Below are positions 13,892 to 22,808 of a stretch of DNA of 64,000 bases, piece after piece. Position 1 is the first letter of the stretch. The number at the start of each line of letters is the position of its first letter. Source of the stretch: Bacillus cereus (GTDB taxonomy: Bacteria; Bacillota; Bacilli; Bacillales; Bacillaceae_G); contig NZ_CP089518.1 of the NCBI RefSeq assembly GCF_025917685.1, positions 3,411,001-3,475,000 of the forward strand, in the 5' to 3' direction. A program made the position numbers and the translations under genes. The notes under the pieces are model-generated. The model searched no databases and was not told where the DNA came from. It saw nothing but the letters and a program-made list of their open reading frames with translations.

Positions 13892-14332
13892 TTGCTCGAA
13901 GGATGGTTCAGTTGGTTCATTGTATTATGGACTGTAATTTTATTAGGACTTATGTCTATCGGTGGATACTTTATGTTCAGAAAATTTTTAAAACGATTAC
14001 CGAAAGAAGACGGTATGTCTATTTTAGATTGGGAAGCACACTACATTGATCAAACACGACACTTATGGGATAACGAGCAGAAACAATTATTAGAAGAACT
14101 CGTAAGCCCTGTTCCTGAACTATTTCGTGATGTTGCTAAATCAAAAATTGCTGGTAAAATTGGAGAACTAGCATTACAAGAAAATGCCTCTCAAATTACA
14201 CAAGATTTAATTATAAAGGGATATATCGTTGCCACACCGAAGCGTGATCATAAATTTTTAATAAAAAAACTACAAGAAAAAGAGATTGATTATTCTCATT
14301 ATCAATCTTTACTAACAAAATACCCTTCGTAA
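13892..14332 (+). CDS. yneK: DUF2621 membrane protein (YneK)
   Basis: A 146-residue protein with one N-terminal transmembrane segment (about residues 6-28) and a soluble DUF2621 domain. It is the homologue of B. subtilis YneK, which also lies next to ccdC. The TTG at 13892 is preceded by GGGGGG at a suitable distance, and no ATG fits. In B. subtilis the order is ccdA-yneI-ccdC-yneK on one strand. Here yneK has the opposite orientation to ccdAC, with a damaged DUF11 gene between them, so the locus has been rearranged. Confidence 0.85.
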   Translation: MLEGWFSWFIVLWTVILLGLMSIGGYFMFRKFLKRLPKEDGMSILDWEAHYIDQTRHLWDNEQKQLLEELVSPVPELFRDVAKSKIAGKIGELALQENASQITQDLIIKGYIVATPKRDHKFLIKKLQEKEIDYSHYQSLLTKYPS

Positions 14333-14363
14333 AAAAAGATTGCTAGCTTATGGCAATCTTTTT
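14333..14363 (+). terminator. yneK terminator
   Basis: AAAAAGATTGC pairs with GCAATCTTTTT around a 9-nt loop just past the yneK stop. It also forms the right-hand limit of the DUF11 remnant. Confidence 0.8.
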
Positions 14364-14740
14364 TTACTGACAGTTACTGATTTTACGGCTGTTAATCTAG
14401 CTTCCGCTAAATCTATTTGTAATCCAATCGCACCGGCATAAATATAATCAAATGTATTTGGAATATTAACCATTGTAGAAGTTGTCCCCGCTGTCAATAC
14501 TCCATTAGCAGGGACATCATTAGTCACATCAAATTCAGCACGTCGATTCGTTGCAGCTGTTCCAATCGGCATATTTCTATCCCAAAAACCTCCGACTGTA
14601 TCTAAATTTCCTAAATAATTATTGACTTGTGAAGCAAAAAAGTTAGGATTTGCATTGTTAGGTCCTGAAAGTGCTCTACCATTTAAAACAAATGTATCTG
14701 CAGTCGCATCCGTATCACCATTAGGAATTCCAGTTGGAAC
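14348..14740 (-). pseudogene. DUF11 repeat protein remnant, inverted N-terminal part
   Basis: Read on the minus strand, this encodes an open frame beginning around VPTGIPNGDTDATADT. It continues through NFFASQVNNYLGN and FDYIYAGAIGLQIDLAEARLTAVKSVTVSKK, then runs into the yneK terminator and stops. This is the domain that precedes the first repeat in cereus-group DUF11 surface proteins. There is no start or signal. It is a gene fragment facing away from its probable partner at 14724-15392. Confidence 0.7.
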
Positions 14741-15392
14741 CTTGAATCCATCAGAATCAGTAACTATTTCATTCCAAGTACAGGTTATTACACTTCCAGC
14801 TAATAGAATGATTACAAATATCGCATCAGTTACGTATACTTCTCAGCCTGATCCTACTAGACCACCCGTCACAACAACGACAACAACACCACCAATTACG
14901 ATAGAAGTAAACCCGAATGAGCCAAACACATTTATTAAGACTGCAAATGTAAATAGCGTCCAGCTCGGTGACTTCATAACATATACACTTAGCTTCACTA
15001 ACAATGGCACTATACCAGCAAATAATTTACTCATTACCGATCCACTACCTCCTGAAGTTACTTTCTATCAGGATTCAGTAACAGTAAACGGCGTATTACG
15101 TCCTGGAAGTAATCCAACTATTGGTATTCTTATTGAAACTGTTAATCCAGAGGAATCCGTTATCGTTCGCTTCTTCGTACAAGTAACAAGCGAGCCACAA
15201 AATGGCCTTATCCAAAATACTGCGCGAGTTAGATATACACTCAGACCAGACCCTACTAAACCACCGATTCCTGTCGATGAGACTTCAGAACCAAACATCA
15301 TTCCGTTTATCGGTCCATTCATCTCACCAAACTTAAATTGTTTTTTTAATGGTGAACGGTTTATACGTCGCGGTTGGAACAGAGGATGTTAA
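14724..15392 (+). pseudogene. DUF11 repeat protein remnant, C-terminal part
   Basis: The plus-strand frame encodes the end of a DUF11 (conserved repeat) protein. It has a partial repeat from GIPVGTLNPSESVTISF, a Pro/Thr-rich linker, one complete repeat (about 70 residues, starting FIKTANVNSVQLGDFITYTLSFTNNG) and a short C-terminal tail ending RRGWNRGC. There is no start codon with a ribosome site. Upstream codons to 14622 are antisense to the inverted N-terminal fragment. The 17 bp at 14724-14740 are shared by both fragments and mark the junction. Confidence 0.75.
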
Positions 15393-15402
15393 CAATATAA
15401 AT

Positions 15403-15433
15403 AAAAAGACAGCGTTTTTGGCGCTGTCTTTTT
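15403..15433. terminator. Bidirectional terminator between DUF11 remnant and ccdC
   Basis: AAAAAGACAGCG / CGCTGTCTTTTT is a 12-bp stem with a 7-nt loop between converging genes. Confidence 0.8.
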
Positions 15434-15452
15434 ACTTAATACATATACAGTT

Positions 15453-15959
15453 TTAAGTTAGTTTCATATCTTTTTCATTATAAAAACCGTCTTCTTTTTC
15501 CATTTCCTTCTGTAATTTCGTAAAGGAACGGTACATCGCAATTCTCCATGACACAATCATCGCAAACGCAAGTAAGAAGAACATACCGCTAAGTTGTCCT
15601 AAATCAAGAGATTGACTTAAGTATGTTTTAAATACAATCCGCACTACAAGTAATCCAATTAATATAAAAACAAATGCTTTTGAACGCTTCAAATAAATCT
15701 CTTGTCCTCTAATTTCAAATTTAGATGTTTTAATAAGAAAAATAGAGAAAAACAACCCGACACCAATTGCTTCTAACATTTCTGCTGGAGTTAATCGAAA
15801 TTCAGGAAAAACATACATCAACGCTCCCGTACTCATAAAAAATGGCGGAAGTATAATCTTTTTCAATGTTGCAGGTTTCTTAGCTGCCTTTAAACGAATA
15901 AACATCGCACCAACAGCCATACAAACAGCAACGATACTGGATAAAACAACTATGTTCAT
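15453..15959 (-). CDS. ccdC: Cytochrome c biogenesis-associated protein CcdC
   Basis: A 168-residue polytopic membrane protein with about five hydrophobic segments, homologous to B. subtilis CcdC (YneJ). CcdC is encoded with CcdA, but its own role is not settled, and B. subtilis ccdC is dispensable for cytochrome c maturation. It lies 90 bp downstream of ccdA on the same strand. The small response-regulator-like yneI (ccdB), which separates them in B. subtilis, is not present here. Confidence 0.85.
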   Translation of the reverse strand: MNIVVLSSIVAVCMAVGAMFIRLKAAKKPATLKKIILPPFFMSTGALMYVFPEFRLTPAEMLEAIGVGLFFSIFLIKTSKFEIRGQEIYLKRSKAFVFILIGLLVVRIVFKTYLSQSLDLGQLSGMFFLLAFAMIVSWRIAMYRSFTKLQKEMEKEDGFYNEKDMKLT

Positions 15960-16049
15960 ATTTTCTCATCCTTTTTTGTGGCTATATGCAAAATATACTT
16001 TCATTATATGCTTTTCCGTTAGTATTTCCAACATTTTCACAGAATAATA

Positions 16050-16757
16050 CTAAAAACCGGTAAATCCACCAAATAAACTTGAGAAATATACGATAATTTT
16101 CGTCATCCAATTAAAATATAAGAATATCCCCATGACAATCATAATGTATCCTCCGATTTTCATGAAAGCCATACTATTTCTTTTAATCCAAGACATTTTC
16201 GTAATAAAGAATGAAAGTACGAAAAACGGGATAGCAAATCCAAGTATGTAAGCAATCATATAAATCATTGCCGATTCTGGGTTTGTTGCAGCTAATCCAA
16301 TTACAGACACTAAAATAGGTCCAGTACATGGTGTCCACCCTGCAGCAAATGCCAATCCAATTAGAACTGAACCAAAATAACCACTCGGACGATTCTTAAA
16401 AGTAAATTTACGATCTTGCATTAAAAACTTCGGCTTAAACACACCGACAATTATAAGACCGAACACGATGATAAATATACCACCTAACTGTCTAATTAAA
16501 TCTTTATAATCCGTAAAGATGCCTCCGATAAAACTTGTACCAAATCCAATCGCAATAAAAATAATTGAAAAACCAAGTAAGAAAAACGCTGTATGTATCA
16601 TACTTCTTTTGCGAAGCATTGCATTTTCTTCTTTCAATTCAGAAACCGACATACCTGTTATGTATGATAAAAATGCCGGGTAAAGCGGTAAGCAACATGG
16701 GGAAATAAATGATAGAAACCCAGCGCCAAACGCTAAAAAAATACTAATATCTTGCAT
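16050..16757 (-). CDS. ccdA: Thiol-disulfide transporter CcdA
   Basis: A 235-residue membrane protein of the DsbD/CcdA family that moves reducing equivalents across the membrane for cytochrome c maturation and spore coat/cortex redox steps. Six transmembrane segments are visible. The two redox Cys lie in [14 protein letters not shown] (helix 1) and [12 protein letters not shown] (helix 4). I placed the start at the ATG at 16757 behind AGGAGTGG, which gives exactly the family length. The longer upstream frame has no ribosome site. Confidence 0.93.
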   Translation of the reverse strand: MQDISIFLAFGAGFLSFISPCCLPLYPAFLSYITGMSVSELKEENAMLRKRSMIHTAFFLLGFSIIFIAIGFGTSFIGGIFTDYKDLIRQLGGIFIIVFGLIIVGVFKPKFLMQDRKFTFKNRPSGYFGSVLIGLAFAAGWTPCTGPILVSVIGLAATNPESAMIYMIAYILGFAIPFFVLSFFITKMSWIKRNSMAFMKIGGYIMIVMGIFLYFNWMTKIIVYFSSLFGGFTGF

Positions 16758-17157
16758 GATTCCACTCCTCTCCTTACATATTGTAGCAAAAACACATAAA
16801 AATACTATGAACAATTCGTGAACTCACTTTAACAACATGATAATAAGAAAAAATACCTTTACAAACAGTTTCTAATAAAACGTTTTCATTTCCTTCTATT
16901 ATATAGAACAATCTCAATTGGATTATAAAGCTCTTCCTAATTGTTACTAACATAACAAAGGTTTCACAGTTTCTCAAATACTTAGCACATTACAATTAAC
17001 TTCGCACATATTGGCCTGAAAAAATATTTTTTTCAAATGCTGTCTTTATACAATGTAACGCTGATTTTACAATACTTTAATTATTATTAATTTCAAGATT
17101 ATGCATAAATATCATACTTTTATTATTATTCTATAAAATGTCGCACTTTTCTTTCAG
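16758..17157. other. AT-rich intergenic stretch
   Basis: Divergent promoter region between ccdA and the EamA transporter. Apart from the promoter at 17158-17186, no gene, hairpin or repeat stands out on either strand. Confidence 0.5.
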
Positions 17158-17186
17158 TTGACCCTTTATTTTTAATTTTGTATACT
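17158..17186 (+). promoter_or_regulatory. Sigma-A promoter of the EamA transporter
   Basis: TTGACC and TATACT are separated by 17 bp, 60 bp before the start codon. Confidence 0.65.
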
Positions 17187-17245
17187 TCCCTCTAGTTATA
17201 TATGTCCGTTACGGAACAATTTCATATAGATGGGAGGAATTTTTC

Positions 17246-18154
17246 ATGCTTCGTTATTCTCTTTTAGTTTTATTAGGAGCGTGTAGTTATGGGATTTTAG
17301 CTATTTTTGTTAAACTTGCTTATGCAGAAGGATTTTCACTCGGAGAGGTAATTGGTAGCCAATATTTGTTCGGTTGGATTACTTTGCTTACTATTACACT
17401 TCTATTTTCTAGACACCGTGTTCCATTAAAACAAGCGTTAATTCTATTCGTTGCAGGAACATCGGCAAGCTTTACTGGAATTTTTTATTATGCTTCATTA
17501 AAAACTGTACCAGCTTCTATTGCAATTATACTTTTATTCCAGTTCGTTTGGGTTGGGATTATCATTGAAGCAGTCGCAACGAAAACATTACCTTCAAGAG
17601 AAAAAGTTATTTCAGTTATTTTCTTACTTGTAGGTACATTTTTATCAAGTGGTTTACTAGAAAAATCAGCAGGTGATTTCGATACGACTGGAATCATTTT
17701 AGGTTTATTATCTGCCGTTACATTCGCAACATACATTTTCGTGAGCGGAAAAGTTGCTGTTGAAGTGCCTTCATTACCGCGCGGTGTTCTTTTAATGGCT
17801 GGTGCTTTAACTTTAGTAATGCTCGTATTCCCGCCAACATTTATTATGAACGGTGCCATTTCTCAAGGGCTTTGGAAATACGGCTTAGGATTAGGAATAT
17901 TTAGCATCGTTATTCCATCTATTGCCTTTACAATTGGCATTCCAAAAATCGGTTCTGGATTAGCAACTATTCTTGGTGCAGCAGAACTACCAGTTACAAC
18001 TATTATGTCTGTATTCGTTTTAAAAGAAGCTGTACTATCTTCACAATGGTTCGGTGTATCACTTATTTTAATCGGTATTGCAATCCCGCAAATTGCCTAT
18101 GCAATGCGTGGACGCTATCAAAAACATCATACACATAAAAAAGTGGCTGCATAA
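17246..18154 (+). CDS. EamA-family (DMT) transporter
   Basis: A 302-residue membrane protein with ten hydrophobic segments in two EamA repeats (residues about 4-135 and 150-285), followed by a short basic His-rich tail. This is the drug/metabolite transporter architecture, usually exporting amino acids or other small metabolites. GGGAGG precedes the ATG. Monocistronic, between its own promoter and a terminator. The substrate cannot be inferred. Confidence 0.88.
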   Translation: MLRYSLLVLLGACSYGILAIFVKLAYAEGFSLGEVIGSQYLFGWITLLTITLLFSRHRVPLKQALILFVAGTSASFTGIFYYASLKTVPASIAIILLFQFVWVGIIIEAVATKTLPSREKVISVIFLLVGTFLSSGLLEKSAGDFDTTGIILGLLSAVTFATYIFVSGKVAVEVPSLPRGVLLMAGALTLVMLVFPPTFIMNGAISQGLWKYGLGLGIFSIVIPSIAFTIGIPKIGSGLATILGAAELPVTTIMSVFVLKEAVLSSQWFGVSLILIGIAIPQIAYAMRGRYQKHHTHKKVAA

Positions 18155-18158
18155 ACGA

Positions 18159-18190
18159 GAGAGGATTTTCACTTGAGAGTCCTCTCTTTT
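18159..18190 (+). terminator. EamA gene terminator
   Basis: GAGAGGA pairs with TCCTCTC and is followed by TTTTATT. Confidence 0.7.
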
Positions 18191-18241
18191 ATTGTTGTAT
18201 ACTTATAGTAAATACTTCGTTTAAGAAAGAGGGCATAATAC

Positions 18242-19402
18242 GTGGCATCTATTCCAAATCAATTAACAGAAAAACTTATTTCTATTCGTCGACATTTACA
18301 TGAGTATCCAGAACTATCGTATGAAGAGTTTGAAACAACAAAAGCGATAAAAGATTGGTTAGAAGAAGCAAACATTACTATTATTGATTCCAATTTAGAA
18401 ACAGGAATTATCGCTGAAATTTCTGGTAATAAAAACGGTCCCATTGTAGCAGTTCGTGCTGATATTGATGCCCTTCCTATTCAAGAAGAAACAAATTTAC
18501 CGTACACTTCGAAAAATCACGGTAAAATGCATGCTTGCGGGCATGATTTTCATACAGCTGCTACTATTGGTGCAGCCTATTTATTAAAGGAAAAAGAATC
18601 TTCTCTTAACGGAACTGTCCGCTTTATATTCCAGCCAGCTGAAGAAAGTAGTAATGGCGCTTGCAAAGTTATTGAAGCTGGACATTTACAGGATGTACAA
18701 GCTATCTTTGGTATGCATAATAAACATGATTTACCAGTAGGTACAATCGGTATTAAAGATGGGCCACTAATGGCTGGAGTTGATCGGTTTGAAATTGAAA
18801 TTCACGGAGTTGGTACACATGCAGCTGTACCAGATGCTGGCGTAGACCCTATTGTCGCATCTTCTCAAATTGTTATGGCACTGCAGACAATTGTAAGTCG
18901 GAATATAAGTTCATCTCATAATGCAGTTGTTAGTGTTACAAACATCCATTCAGGAAATACGTGGAACGTTATTCCTGAAAAAGCTACGTTAGAAGGAACT
19001 GTACGTACATTCCAAGCTGAAACACGTGAAAAGATTCCAGCATTAATGGAGCGTATTATTAAAGGGGTTTCTGATGCACTAGGTGTAAAAACAGAATTCC
19101 GATTTTACCCAGGCCCCCCTGCTGTTCATAACGATAAAACACTCACTAATCTTTCTATTCAAATTGCAGAGCAAATGAATCTAAACGTTATCTCTCCTAC
19201 ACCATCAATGGCCGGAGAAGATTTTTCTTTTTACCAACAAGAAACACCAGGTTCATTCGTCTTTATGGGAACAAGTGGTACACATGAATGGCATCATCCA
19301 GCTTTTACAGTAGATGAGCAAGCATTACCTATTAGCGCGGAGTATTTCGCCTTATTAGCCGAAGAGGCTATTCATCAATTAGCACATACAAAAAGCCGTT
19401 AA
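18242..19402 (+). CDS. M20-family amidohydrolase (aminoacylase/carboxypeptidase type)
   Basis: A 386-residue metallo-hydrolase of the M20D (HipO/AmhX) group. It shows RRHLHEYPELSYEEFETT at the N-terminus, RADIDALPI near residue 78, MHACGHDFHTA near 97 (metal ligands) and FQPAEESSNGA near 137 (catalytic Glu pair). A dimerisation lid follows, then GEDFSFYQQ near 325. Members remove acyl groups from N-acyl amino acids or related compounds. The start is GTG at 18242, with an AGAGGG-like site. No transporter partner identifies the substrate. Confidence 0.9.
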   Translation: MASIPNQLTEKLISIRRHLHEYPELSYEEFETTKAIKDWLEEANITIIDSNLETGIIAEISGNKNGPIVAVRADIDALPIQEETNLPYTSKNHGKMHACGHDFHTAATIGAAYLLKEKESSLNGTVRFIFQPAEESSNGACKVIEAGHLQDVQAIFGMHNKHDLPVGTIGIKDGPLMAGVDRFEIEIHGVGTHAAVPDAGVDPIVASSQIVMALQTIVSRNISSSHNAVVSVTNIHSGNTWNVIPEKATLEGTVRTFQAETREKIPALMERIIKGVSDALGVKTEFRFYPGPPAVHNDKTLTNLSIQIAEQMNLNVISPTPSMAGEDFSFYQQETPGSFVFMGTSGTHEWHHPAFTVDEQALPISAEYFALLAEEAIHQLAHTKSR

Positions 19403-19422
19403 GTTAATCCTTAACGGCTTTT
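19391..19422. terminator. Convergent terminator
   Basis: AAAAGCCGTTAAG / CTTAACGGCTTTT is a 13-bp stem between the M20 gene and the converging ABC permease gene. Confidence 0.8.
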
Positions 19423-19424
19423 GC

Positions 19425-20372
19425 TTATGCTGTTAAATCTCGTTTTATAAATATTGTATAGGAAATCCCTAGAAATACAATTAAATACAGAAGAAGCATA
19501 CAAGAAGCGAATGGGAATGTTACCCCATCAATAAAGCTTCCATTCTTTGAAATACTATATAAATCTGTGTTTGCTGGCAATAAATATTTCGCCCATTCAT
19601 ATCTAGTTGCTGCTATTAACGCAATATTTCCTGATAAAGCAAGAAATAGCGAAATACCAATTGCGCCGCCACTAGATCTCGTTAAAACAGAAATCATAAA
19701 CGCAAACGCTGCGTACACAATAGTTGGCAACCACGATAAAACATAATACTTACTTACTTCCATAAAAATGTTTTGTTTTATTATATTTCCATCTTGGAAA
19801 ATAAATTCACTCCATGCAGGCTGTTGGAATTTATAAATAACAAGTCCACATAAAGCGGAGAAAATCATATTAAATATAAACAATAACGCTGCAAATATAA
19901 CGATTGCTAAAAATTTTGCTGTTAATATTTTAAATCGATTTGCCGGACGGATCGTTAAAAATTTATATGTTCCCCAGCTGTATTCATTCGCAAAAATTGT
20001 ACTTGCATACACAAGAATAAACGGAAGCAAAATTGGAAATACGATAAAACCTGTATCTCTCATAAATGAAAGCGGAGAACTACTTGACGGTGCTGTGTCC
20101 GTATCTAAATACTTCATTTTAAGCTGATATTCCTTTACAAGCTCGTCCCCTGACTTTTCTGCTAAAATATCCGCTTTTTTCATGCCGAGTTTTTTCTCTA
20201 TTTCTACAGTGCGTTCTGTATAATCCGCTTTCCACCCTTTTGTTTCTGGCTCTAAATACTTGACCGTAACCCATCCTAATCCAATAATTAATACTGCAAT
20301 AACTGCAAAAGGAATAATCGTTCGCTTTCGCTTAAATATTTTATACAACTCGTTATAAACTAGATTAAACAA
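19425..20372 (-). CDS. ABC-2 type transporter permease
   Basis: A 315-residue membrane protein: one N-terminal transmembrane helix, a soluble loop of about 80 residues, then five more helices. This is the ABC-2 permease pattern seen in bacteriocin-immunity and bacitracin-type exporters. It overlaps the ATPase gene by 8 bp, so the pair forms one transporter. The substrate is unknown. Confidence 0.88.
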   Translation of the reverse strand: MFNLVYNELYKIFKRKRTIIPFAVIAVLIIGLGWVTVKYLEPETKGWKADYTERTVEIEKKLGMKKADILAEKSGDELVKEYQLKMKYLDTDTAPSSSSPLSFMRDTGFIVFPILLPFILVYASTIFANEYSWGTYKFLTIRPANRFKILTAKFLAIVIFAALLFIFNMIFSALCGLVIYKFQQPAWSEFIFQDGNIIKQNIFMEVSKYYVLSWLPTIVYAAFAFMISVLTRSSGGAIGISLFLALSGNIALIAATRYEWAKYLLPANTDLYSISKNGSFIDGVTFPFASCMLLLYLIVFLGISYTIFIKRDLTA

Positions 20373-21285
20373 TATCTTTTCCTCCTGTTAATTCTAAAAA
20401 CTGCTCTTCTAGCGTTTTTCTTTCTTCATATACACGATAAACTTGAATGTTTTTCTCCATCAATGTACGAAGAATATTTGGAATTTCTTCATCTTTCACG
20501 TTTATAACTAATTCGTTTTCTTCTACTAAAACATCGTATTCTAAAACTTCTTTCGCTTTATTCACATCATCTACACGTATATGTATTTTTTCCGTTTCTT
20601 CCTTTTTGTCACTTTGAATATTTTGTGTTGCGACATATTCTCCGTGCTGAATAATAATAACTCTGTCACACATTAATTCTACTTCTGAAAGTAAGTGACT
20701 AGATACAAGAACCGCCTTTCCTTGTTCATGTGCAATTTTCTTTATGTACATCCGCATTTCATGTATACCACTAGGATCTAATCCGTTCGTTGGTTCATCT
20801 AGTATTAATACGTCTGGATCATGAATAAGCGCCTGAGCAATTCCTAAACGCTGTCTCATACCGAGTGAATATGCTTTTACTTTACGATCAATTACTTGTC
20901 CCATCCCTAGCAATTGCACTACTTCATCGATACGTTCTTCGGTCACATTGCCATTCATTCTTCCGAAATATGTTAAATTTTCATAGCCGCTTAAGAAAGG
21001 ATAAAATTCCGGTGTCTCAATTACAGCACCAATTTTCGCAGCAGTTTTTTCAAATTGCTGTTTTACAGATTGACCATCAATCCATACTTCTCCTTCTGTC
21101 ATACGAATCATTCCAACCATCATTCGCATTAATGTCGTTTTCCCAGCACCATTTGGTCCTAATAAGCCAACTACTTCACCTTTTTTCACTTCAAAACTAA
21201 TATTTTCTACTAACGTCTTTGAACCAATTCGCTTTGTTAATCGATCAACTTTTACGATCGCTTGCTCATTTATCATTCCATACAA
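20365..21285 (-). CDS. ABC transporter ATP-binding protein
   Basis: A 306-residue ATPase with Walker A GPNGAGKTT near residue 44, signature SLGMRQRLG near 142, Walker B VLILDEP near 163 and the H-loop SSHLLSE near 196. After the nucleotide-binding domain comes a DUF4162-like C-terminal domain of about 80 residues, as in CcmA/BcrA-type exporters. An ATG at 21276 is an alternative start with a better-spaced AAAGG. Drives the permease at 19425-20372. Confidence 0.92.
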   Translation of the reverse strand: MYGMINEQAIVKVDRLTKRIGSKTLVENISFEVKKGEVVGLLGPNGAGKTTLMRMMVGMIRMTEGEVWIDGQSVKQQFEKTAAKIGAVIETPEFYPFLSGYENLTYFGRMNGNVTEERIDEVVQLLGMGQVIDRKVKAYSLGMRQRLGIAQALIHDPDVLILDEPTNGLDPSGIHEMRMYIKKIAHEQGKAVLVSSHLLSEVELMCDRVIIIQHGEYVATQNIQSDKKEETEKIHIRVDDVNKAKEVLEYDVLVEENELVINVKDEEIPNILRTLMEKNIQVYRVYEERKTLEEQFLELTGGKDIV

Positions 21286-21370
21286 CCTTTCTTCTTAACT
21301 CTTTTTTTCAGTTCTTCCCACTGTATCATGATTAATAACATGTGTAAAATGAAGAAAAAGCCATGATTTC

Positions 21371-21946
21371 TCATGCCTTTCTCCTCGTTTCATATGACTT
21401 TTCATTTTTTAACCTTTGTATAAATCTACAACATTGCCACATCGATATTATAATGACGGTTATCATAACAACTGCTGTTACCATTATCGCATACAACGTA
21501 ATTGGTGCATTTGTTACTCCTTGGATTCCTACTACTTTCATAAAAATAATAATAAATAATTTCAGAAATAACATACCATGAATTAATCCGAAAACGAAAG
21601 CTCCTCCGTAAGTTAATAATTGCTCCTGGCATAATAAACATAACATTTCTTTTTTCTTCATATTCACTACTTCATACGATCTAAACTCCTCTCTTCTACT
21701 CTGTAAAAGAGAGGCTGTCATTTTATAAGTAATGAACATACACACAAAAATTACAAATAGAAACATTGCATAAAACCACTTTACAAATATAGGTGTATAT
21801 TCCGCTTTACTTATTACAGCTTCATTGAACCGGAATGATATCATAAAAAAACAAACCATTGTATTCATAGCAATCCACATAAATTGTTTTAACCTTTTGG
21901 TAGCAAATGTTTGTATATTTTTTCTCGTCAACCGAAATAAAGACAT
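21371..21946 (-). CDS. FtsX/BceB-like permease N-terminal domain, probably truncated
   Basis: A 191-residue protein with four transmembrane segments. It resembles only the first quarter of BceB/FtsX-type antimicrobial-peptide permeases: FRLTRKNIQTFATKR start, then SRREEFRSYEVVNMKKKEMLCLLCQEQLL between helices 2 and 3. The roughly 650-residue full-length family continues with an extracellular domain and six more helices, absent here. It is followed by an ABC-2 exporter rather than a BceA partner. It may be a natural small derivative or a truncated gene. A weak hairpin at 21355-21385 overlaps its end. Confidence 0.6.
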   Translation of the reverse strand: MSLFRLTRKNIQTFATKRLKQFMWIAMNTMVCFFMISFRFNEAVISKAEYTPIFVKWFYAMFLFVIFVCMFITYKMTASLLQSRREEFRSYEVVNMKKKEMLCLLCQEQLLTYGGAFVFGLIHGMLFLKLFIIIFMKVVGIQGVTNAPITLYAIMVTAVVMITVIIISMWQCCRFIQRLKNEKSYETRRKA

Positions 21947-22124
21947 AAATTTCTTCCCCTACCTTACTTCATAACATACGTATTCTATACTACTAGTGTA
22001 TAAAAATATGACATTTTAAACATCGCACTTCAATCGGAATCTTTACTAAGCCTTTAGTCCTAGAAAATAAAATGGGAATAAAACCATTTATATACTATAA
22101 TTGTAAAAAGCAGGGGTTATACGC

Positions 22125-22719
22125 GTGTAAAATTACTGTTTATTCTTTCTTTGTTACTTTTCACTAGTTGTGTAGCCCACTAAAAAACAATGAAGGTGCC
22201 ACTGTTAAACCATATAAGTTAACAAAAGAGCAATCTGATATTTTACAAATGACTCCTATAGGAGAAGGAAATAGAATGTTTTATAACGTTACAATCAAAA
22301 ATAATAAAGATGAACTCCATGCTACAATTGACTATTATCAAAATGGTAAAAAAGTAAAAGAAATTGCTAACATAGCTTCATCACATTTTTCAGAAAAGAA
22401 CATAAGGCTTTCCTTCATAGCACCACATCTCCAATTTGATAAAGATGTACAAGAAAAAGGCCAATGGTATATTAATATCAACGGTGGTTCAACGCTTGTT
22501 CCTGAAGAGTCTCCTCCAATCGTAAATAGTTCTGCAACTACTACAATTCAATCTACTAAAAACGTAAAATACAATCAAAAAACGATTTTAGCCGCTGTAA
22601 TCCCAACAAATAAAGAAACTATAAGCGTCCCTACAATTGATGAAGAAACGGATATTGATCTACTCTTAAAAGAAAACGAACATGTTTATCTATTTAGTAT
22701 CGAGCTAAAAAAACAATAA
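22125..22719 (+). pseudogene. Lipoprotein gene with damaged 5' end
   Basis: From 22168 a 183-codon frame encodes a secreted-type protein starting CSPLKNNEGATVKPYKL. It has no ribosome site. Immediately upstream, in another frame, is a lipoprotein signal (KLLFILSLLLFTSC, 22130-22171). Removing two bases from the TTGTGTAG stretch joins lipobox and mature protein exactly (LFTSC-SPLK). The presumed start near GTG 22125, behind AGGGG, is also out of frame with the signal. Two small lesions or sequencing errors therefore separate start, signal and body. The mature family is not recognised. Confidence 0.65.
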
Positions 22720-22752
22720 AGCGGAAATGCAATTTAGGTGCATTTCCGCTTT
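22718..22752. terminator. Terminator after the lipoprotein frame
   Basis: AAAGCGGAAATGCA pairs with TGCATTTCCGCTT around a 7-nt loop. Confidence 0.8.
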
Positions 22753-22808
22753 ATTGTTTAACAAGGTGTAGTTTTGTGTATCTTAATTAAATCCCTTCTC
22801 CGTCATGG

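Noticed and set aside
14622..14723. N-terminal extension of the DUF11 plus-strand frame
   Set aside because: These codons are the antisense of the inverted DUF11 fragment, which matches the family; the extension does not.
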